Source of the DNA: Ramlibacter sp.
GTDB lineage: Bacteria > Pseudomonadota > Gammaproteobacteria > Burkholderiales > Burkholderiaceae_C
Assembly: GCA_021323335.1 (NCBI GenBank)
Contig: JAJTCN010000081.1
Coordinates: 1 to 41,232 of the forward strand
Direction: 5' to 3'
DNA length: 41,232 nucleotides
Shown: positions 36,065 to 41,232 of the stretch, in pieces
Position numbering within the stretch: position 1 is the stretch's first letter
How the letters are laid out: every line of letters starts with the position of its first letter
The notes under the pieces: generated by a model
Told to the model about the DNA's origin: nothing
The model's input: only the letters and a program-made list of their open reading frames with translations
The model's database searches: none
Made by a program: the position numbers and the translations under genes

Positions 36065-37774
36065 ATGTCGCAGGATACGCAACTCGCCGGCCACCTGATC
36101 GTCGAATGCCTCGTGGCCCAGGGCGTGACGCACGCCTTCGGCGTGCCGGGCGAGAGCTACCTCGCGGTGCTCGACGGCTTCCACAAGTACCGCGAGCAGA
36201 TCCGTTTCGTCATCAACCGGCAGGAGGGCGGCGCCGCGTTCATGGCGGAAGCGGTGGGCAAGATGACCAACCGGCCCGGCGTGTGCTTCGTCACGCGCGG
36301 CCCCGGCGCCACCAACGCGTCGATCGGGGTGCACACGGCGTTCCAGGATTCCACGCCGATGGTGCTGTTCGTCGGCGACGTGGCCAGCGACCAGCGCGAC
36401 CGCGAGGCCTTCCAGGAAGTCGACTACGGCAGCTTCTTCGGCCCCAGCACCAAGGGCATGGCCAAGCGGGTGGAGCGCATCGACGATCCCGGGCGCATCC
36501 CGGAGTACGTGGCGCGCGCCTTCGCCACCGCCATGAACGGCCGGCCCGGCCCGGTGGTGCTGGTGCTGCCCGAGGACATGCTGGTCCAGGCGACGTCCGC
36601 ACGGCCGATGCCCAGGGTGGAGGCGGTCGAAGCCTGGAGCGACCCCGGCGCGCTGCGCACGCTGCGCGAGATGCTGCTGGCCGCCAAGAAGCCTTTCGTC
36701 ATCGCCGGCGGCGGCGGCTGGACGCCGCAGTCGGCGCAGGCGCTGCAGCGCTTCGCCGAGAACTGGAAGCTGCCGGTGGGCAATGCCTTCCGCTTCCAGG
36801 ACACCTTCGACAACCACCATCCGCTGTACGCGGGCGACGTCGGCATCGGCATCAACCCGAAGCTGGCCGCGCGGGTGAAGGAGAGCGACCTGATCCTGGC
36901 GATCGGTCCGCGGCTGGGCGAGATGACCACGGGCGGCTACACCTTGCTGACGCCGCCGAAGGCGAAGCAGAAGCTGGTGCATATCCACGCCAGCGCCGAG
37001 GAGCTGAACCGCGTCTACCAGGCGGACCTGGCCATCAACGCCACGATGAACGCCGCGGCGCGGTCGCTGGAGGTGCTGACGGCCCCGCCCGAGGTGCCGT
37101 GGGGCGCGGGCTGGGCCGAGTCCGCCAACGCCGATTACCTGGGCAACCTGGTGCCGCAGAAGCTGCCGGGTTCGATCGACATGCCGGCCATCGTGGCGGT
37201 GCTGCAGAAACTGCTGCCGGAGGACGCGCTGGTCACCAACGGCGCCGGCAATTTCGCGTCCTGGACGCACCGCTTCTTCAAGCACCATGGGCTGGTGAAG
37301 GGGCACAAGACGCAGCTGGCGCCGACCGCCGGATCGATGGGTTACGGCGTGCCGGCGGGCATCGCCGCCAACATCGTGTCCGGCCGCATCGCCCTGACGA
37401 TGGCGGGCGACGGCGACTTCCTCATGAACGGGCAGGAGCTGGCGACGGCGGCGCAGTGCGGCGCGAAGTCGATCATCGTGCTGCTGAACAACGGCATGTT
37501 CGGCACCATCCGCATGCACCAGGAGCGCGACTTCCCGAAGCGCGTCGAGGGCGCCGGCACCCAGCTGGCGAATCCCGATTTCGTCGGCCTGGCCAGGGCG
37601 TATGGCTACGAAGGCACGCGCATCACCCGCACCGAAGAGTTCGAGCCGGCCCTGGCCGCCGCGCTGGCGAGCAGCAAGGGCACCTTGATCGAGGTGATGC
37701 TGGACCCCGAGGTCATCACGACGCGCGGCACGTTGAGCGGGATCCGGGATGCGGCGTTGAAGAAGGGCGGGTGA
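36065..37774 (+). CDS. Acetolactate synthase-like ThDP-dependent enzyme
   Basis: A 569-residue three-domain thiamine-diphosphate enzyme. The N-terminal domain has GVTHAFGVPGESYLAVLD and the catalytic Glu in NRQEGGAAFMAEA (near residue 56). The C-terminal cofactor motif is GDGDFLMNGQELATAAQCG followed by VLLNN. No small regulatory subunit gene follows, so a catabolic role (decarboxylase, lyase or ring hydrolase as IolD) is more likely than branched-chain synthesis. It is divergent from tetR and shares its operator region, which ties it to the Bug/dehydrogenase/DUF993 operon. Confidence 0.87.
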   Translation: MSQDTQLAGHLIVECLVAQGVTHAFGVPGESYLAVLDGFHKYREQIRFVINRQEGGAAFMAEAVGKMTNRPGVCFVTRGPGATNASIGVHTAFQDSTPMVLFVGDVASDQRDREAFQEVDYGSFFGPSTKGMAKRVERIDDPGRIPEYVARAFATAMNGRPGPVVLVLPEDMLVQATSARPMPRVEAVEAWSDPGALRTLREMLLAAKKPFVIAGGGGWTPQSAQALQRFAENWKLPVGNAFRFQDTFDNHHPLYAGDVGIGINPKLAARVKESDLILAIGPRLGEMTTGGYTLLTPPKAKQKLVHIHASAEELNRVYQADLAINATMNAAARSLEVLTAPPEVPWGAGWAESANADYLGNLVPQKLPGSIDMPAIVAVLQKLLPEDALVTNGAGNFASWTHRFFKHHGLVKGHKTQLAPTAGSMGYGVPAGIAANIVSGRIALTMAGDGDFLMNGQELATAAQCGAKSIIVLLNNGMFGTIRMHQERDFPKRVEGAGTQLANPDFVGLARAYGYEGTRITRTEEFEPALAAALASSKGTLIEVMLDPEVITTRGTLSGIRDAALKKGG

Positions 37775-37782
37775 GTTTCGAA

Positions 37783-37890
37783 GCTGGGGTTCGGCTTCGC
37801 GCTTACCACCAGCCTACGAAATGCCGTCACGTCACGGCGGCGGCCCCGGTGTCCCGTAGGCTGGCGGTGAGCGCGCAGCCGAACCCCAGC
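37783..37890. repeat. Intergenic palindromic repeat, CTGGGGTTCGGC type
   Basis: The left arm GCTGGGGTTCGGCTTCGCG... to ...CAGCCTACG and right arm CGTAGGCTGGC... to ...CGAACCCCAGC are 36 bases each with three mismatches. A 36-base spacer between them is itself GC-rich. The right arm is identical to the solitary arm at 6628-6663. It lies directly after the ThDP enzyme gene. Confidence 0.85.
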
Positions 37891-37904
37891 ACCCCCGACC
37901 GACA

Positions 37905-37932
37905 ATGAAAAAGGGCCCCGAGGGGCCCTTCA
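37905..37932. terminator. Bidirectional intrinsic terminator between ThDP enzyme and SWIB gene
   Basis: A 9-bp stem, AAGGGCCCC and GGGGCCCTT, is closed by a very short loop. On the minus strand it is followed by TTTCATTG, fitting an end for the SWIB gene. The upstream A-tract makes it usable in both directions. Confidence 0.7.
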
Positions 37933-37958
37933 GCTATCGGCTTCAGTCCGACGGCTGC

Positions 37959-38259
37959 TTACTTGACGTGCTTGCCGATCAGGCCGGCCATCTCGAACAT
38001 CGAGACCTGCGCCTTGCCGAACAGGACGCGCAGCTTGTCGTCGGCATTGACCATGCGCTTGTTGGCCTGGTCCTGCAGCTTGTTCTTCTTGATGTAGGCC
38101 CACAGCTTCGACACGATTTCCGTGCGGTGCAGCCTTCTTCGCCGGTGCCTTCTTCGCAGCGGCCTTCTTCGCCGGGGCCTTCTTCGCGGCCGCCTTCTTC
38201 GCCGGCGCAGCCTTCTTCGCGGGGGCCTTCTTCGCGGCCGATTTTTTCGCAGTTGCCAT
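37959..38259 (-). pseudogene. Histone-like SWIB-domain protein, internal deletion and frameshift
   Basis: From the ATG the protein reads MATAKKSAAKK and then KKAPAKKAA-type repeats, the histone H1-like tail that Burkholderiales attach to SWIB/MDM2 domains. Near position 38125 the frame breaks. In the next frame the end of a SWIB domain follows: TEIVSKLWAYIKKNKLQDQA, KRMVNADDKLRVLFGK, SMFEMAGLIGKHVK, then TAA. About 25 residues of the domain start are missing, so neither frame gives a whole domain. The intact protein would be a small DNA-binding protein. An intrinsic terminator follows the stop. Confidence 0.82.
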
Positions 38260-38478
38260 GATTCGATTTCCTTCTAGAAGTTGATGTACCACCAGTGGAA
38301 AACTGCCCTCGCACTGGCAAGGCGGATGCTAATGGTTCGCGCGTCGTTCGCGGCGTCCATTTCTCCTCTGGGAAGCGCCGGAATCGCCGCGCGCGTGGCT
38401 CTGCGCGGGCTCGCGCATCGCGAGAGAAAACGCGATCAACATCGCGTCAGCGCTCGACTTTTCTCCCCTGGGGAGCGC

Positions 38479-39405
38479 TCACGCGGAGGCTGGTGAAGGC
38501 GCGCGCACGGTGGCGAGCAGCACCCCCGCAAGCGCGGCGGCGAAGGCGAGAACCTGCATCAACCCGAGCTGTTCGCCCAGCACCAGCACGCCCACCGCCG
38601 CGGCGGAGACGGGCAGCATCGCGGTGAACACACCGGCCTGCGATGCCGGCACCACCTTCAGCCCCGTCATCCAAAGCCACACGGTCCAGATGCTCGCCGC
38701 CAGCGCGTAGAACACCAGCAGCAGCCAGGAGGACGGGGCGACCGCGGCGAAGTCGAAACCGCGCGCCGCATACAGGCCGAAGGGCGTGACGAGCGCGAAG
38801 CCCCAGAGGTTGATCAGCGAGGTGATGCGCTTGGGCCCCAGCGCGCCCGTCAGGGCCTTGCCGATGACCGCATAGGCCGCCTCGCACAGCACCGCGCCGA
38901 ACACCAGCAGGTTGCCGAGCCAGGCCAGGTCGGCCGCCGCAGCCGCGCCGTTTCGCGGCTGCGGCTGCGGCTGCGCGAACGCCAGCAGCCCGATGCCGGT
39001 GGCGGCCAGCGCGATGGCGGCCCACGTGCGGCCGGCGATGCGTTCGCGCAGGAAGAGCCAGCTGAGGAGCGCCACGGTGGCGGGGATGGCGGCCATGATC
39101 ACGCCCGCGGAGACGGCGCTGGTCAGGCTCACGCCGAACAGCATGCAGATGGAGAACAGGAAGTTGCCGAGGAAGGATTCGAGGAACAGCAGGCGCCGCG
39201 TGCGCGGCGTCATCGGCGGTTCGTTCGCGGGCTTGCGCAGCCAGTGCGCCATGGCGAGCCCGCCGATGCCGAAGCGCAGCCAGGCCAGCAGGAATACGGG
39301 GAAGGCAGCGGCCAGCGGCTTGGACAAGGCCACGTAGCTGCCCACGAGCGACATGCTCAGGGCGAGGCAGGCGTAGGCGACGGGGCGGCTGGGGACGAAG
39401 CTCAT
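38479..39405 (-). CDS. DMT-superfamily (EamA) transporter
   Basis: A 308-residue inner-membrane protein with ten hydrophobic segments in two EamA halves. The first half shows VGSYVALSKPLAAAFPVFLLAW and the Pro-containing AAIPATVALLSWLFLRER. The second shows FTAMLPVSAAAVGVLVLGEQ, the typical closing motif. Such proteins export small metabolites or amino acids; the substrate is unknown. The ATG at MSFVPSRP gives the family start; a longer reading begins in a 24-bp direct repeat. It is divergent from the cyclotransferase gene. Confidence 0.88.
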   Translation of the reverse strand: MSFVPSRPVAYACLALSMSLVGSYVALSKPLAAAFPVFLLAWLRFGIGGLAMAHWLRKPANEPPMTPRTRRLLFLESFLGNFLFSICMLFGVSLTSAVSAGVIMAAIPATVALLSWLFLRERIAGRTWAAIALAATGIGLLAFAQPQPQPRNGAAAAADLAWLGNLLVFGAVLCEAAYAVIGKALTGALGPKRITSLINLWGFALVTPFGLYAARGFDFAAVAPSSWLLLVFYALAASIWTVWLWMTGLKVVPASQAGVFTAMLPVSAAAVGVLVLGEQLGLMQVLAFAAALAGVLLATVRAPSPASA

Positions 39406-39423
39406 CGACAATGGCGGCTCAAG

Positions 39424-39463
39424 AAGCCGCCGCATCATGGAGGCAAAAAGCCGCCGCATCATG
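39424..39463. repeat. 24-bp-step direct repeat carrying two start codons
   Basis: AAGCCGCCGCATCATG occurs at 39424-39439 and again at 39448-39463, giving a period of 24 bases. Each copy ends in an in-frame ATG of the cyclotransferase gene. On the other strand it would add the repeated residues MMRRL before the transporter start. Confidence 0.7.
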
Positions 39464-39862
39464 CCTGAAGCCCCCGTCCGCCATGTCTTCGTCTACGGCA
39501 CGCTGCGCCGGGGCGGCCGCAACGACATCAACCGGCTGGTGCCGGCGCCGGAGTACGTCGGCATGGGCGAAGTGCGCGGTGTCCTGTACCACATCGACTG
39601 GTACCCGGGCCTCACGCTGGGGGGAGAGGAGGCGGTGACGGTGGTCGGCGAGGTGTACCGCATCACGCCGGCGCTGGAGGCGCTGCTCGATGGCATCGAG
39701 CAGATCGCGGAGAGCGCGGACAGCGAGTACTTCAAGCGCGAAGTGCAGGTCACGGTCGATGGCGCCCCGGTGGAATGCCTGCTGTACGAAGTCAACCCGC
39801 AGCGCGTTCGCGGCAAGAGCGTCATCGGCCACGGCGACTGGATCCTTTTTCATCCTGCGTGA
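39461..39862 (+). CDS. Gamma-glutamylcyclotransferase-like (AIG2 family) protein
   Basis: A 133-residue protein of the gamma-glutamylcyclotransferase/AIG2 fold. The substrate loop is FVYGTLRRGGRN, and the conserved acidic region is LLDGIEQIAESADSEYFKRE, where a Glu would act as catalyst. Known members cleave gamma-glutamyl peptides, but many bacterial ones are untested. Two ATGs 24 bases apart lie in a direct repeat; the second gives the usual short N-terminus, so it is preferred. Confidence 0.82.
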   Translation: MPEAPVRHVFVYGTLRRGGRNDINRLVPAPEYVGMGEVRGVLYHIDWYPGLTLGGEEAVTVVGEVYRITPALEALLDGIEQIAESADSEYFKREVQVTVDGAPVECLLYEVNPQRVRGKSVIGHGDWILFHPA

Positions 39863-39868
39863 TTTTCG

Positions 39869-40031
39869 TTTCGCATCGTGGAATATTGGGATTGTGCGGT
39901 GCCGCAAAATTTCTCAATACAAGAAACGAGCTTCCGCATAGTGAAATGTCGAGTGCAAGCCGTTGATTTTGCAGGACATTAAATTTAGTCTTCTATAAGA
40001 CATAAGAGCCACACAAAGTCTTCTACAAGAC
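39869..40031 (+). promoter_or_regulatory. Multi-dyad regulatory region of isocitrate lyase
   Basis: An AT-rich stretch with two kinds of dyads. TTTCGCATCGTGGAA (39869) and TTCCGCATAGTGAAA (39932) match at 12 of 15 bases and lie 63 bp, six turns, apart, with TTTC-N9-GAAA (39910-39926) between them. Closer to the gene AGTCTTCTATAAGAC (39987) and AGTCTTCTACAAGAC (40017) differ by one base and are 30 bp apart, each a dyad. TATAAG in the first could be the -10. At least two regulators appear to act here. Their identity is not known. Confidence 0.6.
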
Positions 40032-40098
40032 TTAAAGTTCAGTCCAGCGCGGCACCTTCACCGCGACCGGTTTTTCGACCATCGACCTAGGAGTGAAC

Positions 40099-41232
<1,134 letters not shown>

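Noticed and set aside
38140..38250. Short tandem repeats that could suggest a CRISPR or satellite
   Set aside because: They encode the Lys/Ala tail of the SWIB protein in frame; there are no spacers and no cas genes.

Overview
The window is GC-rich chromosomal DNA with tightly packed genes and no tRNA, rRNA, phage, transposase or CRISPR signal. The gene families point to a betaproteobacterium of the order Burkholderiales, most likely a Comamonadaceae member of the Ramlibacter/Variovorax type. The pointers are Bug-type (tripartite tricarboxylate) solute receptors, a small Trp-rich protein of the TIGR04438 kind, a histone-like SWIB protein with a Lys/Ala tail, gspA-gspB, and several FCD-type GntR regulators. 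The genus is an inference and cannot be fixed from the sequence.

Layout. (1) 277-7400: a five-gene operon (Fe3+-type ABC importer, MmgE/PrpD protein, PdxA-like dehydrogenase) followed by a convergent GntR/FCD regulator. A paired TGTCGAC operator with identical 21-bp spacing precedes both transcription units, so this looks like a self-contained regulated catabolic module of unknown substrate. (2) 7418-15231: housekeeping genes: a YqhA-like membrane protein, acetyl-CoA synthetase (C-terminus lost next to a palindromic repeat), a small cytochrome c, a Trp-rich protein, an FAD oxidoreductase with a Rieske domain, ilvD and a divergent LysR regulator. (3) 15257-21650: lgt, then a malonate utilisation cluster: GntR regulator, malonyl-CoA decarboxylase, Bug receptor, enoyl-CoA hydratase-like protein, malonyl-CoA synthetase. 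(4) 21709-31007: two tandem stand-alone DUF4130 proteins, a broken cysteine synthase, a one-TM protein, gspA-gspB, DUF6064 and aldo/keto reductase genes, a histidine phosphatase, a secreted unknown and a bactofilin. (5) 31093-37774: a second catabolic module: Bug receptor (broken), Gfo/Idh/MocA dehydrogenase, DUF993 protein and TIM-barrel isomerase downstream of a TetR gene, with a divergent ThDP-dependent enzyme. Matching operators lie at both promoters. (6) 37959-41232: a broken SWIB histone-like gene, a DMT exporter, a gamma-glutamylcyclotransferase-like protein, and the start of isocitrate lyase behind an AT-rich region with several dyads.

Two things stand out beyond gene content. First, intergenic palindromes: two related families of 70-110 bp inverted repeats sit at gene ends, plus a 109-bp GCAAAAGTC palindrome and a 271-bp element at 27200-27470 whose arms fold exactly into a three-way junction between two convergent stop codons. 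Second, three genes (cysteine synthase, one Bug receptor, SWIB protein) each lack an internal stretch estimated at 65-110 bp and continue out of frame, and acetyl-CoA synthetase lacks its last 30 or so residues. This is either a real burst of small deletions or a repeated assembly fault. The best candidates for undescribed biology are the two operator-defined catabolic modules and the 271-bp cruciform element.
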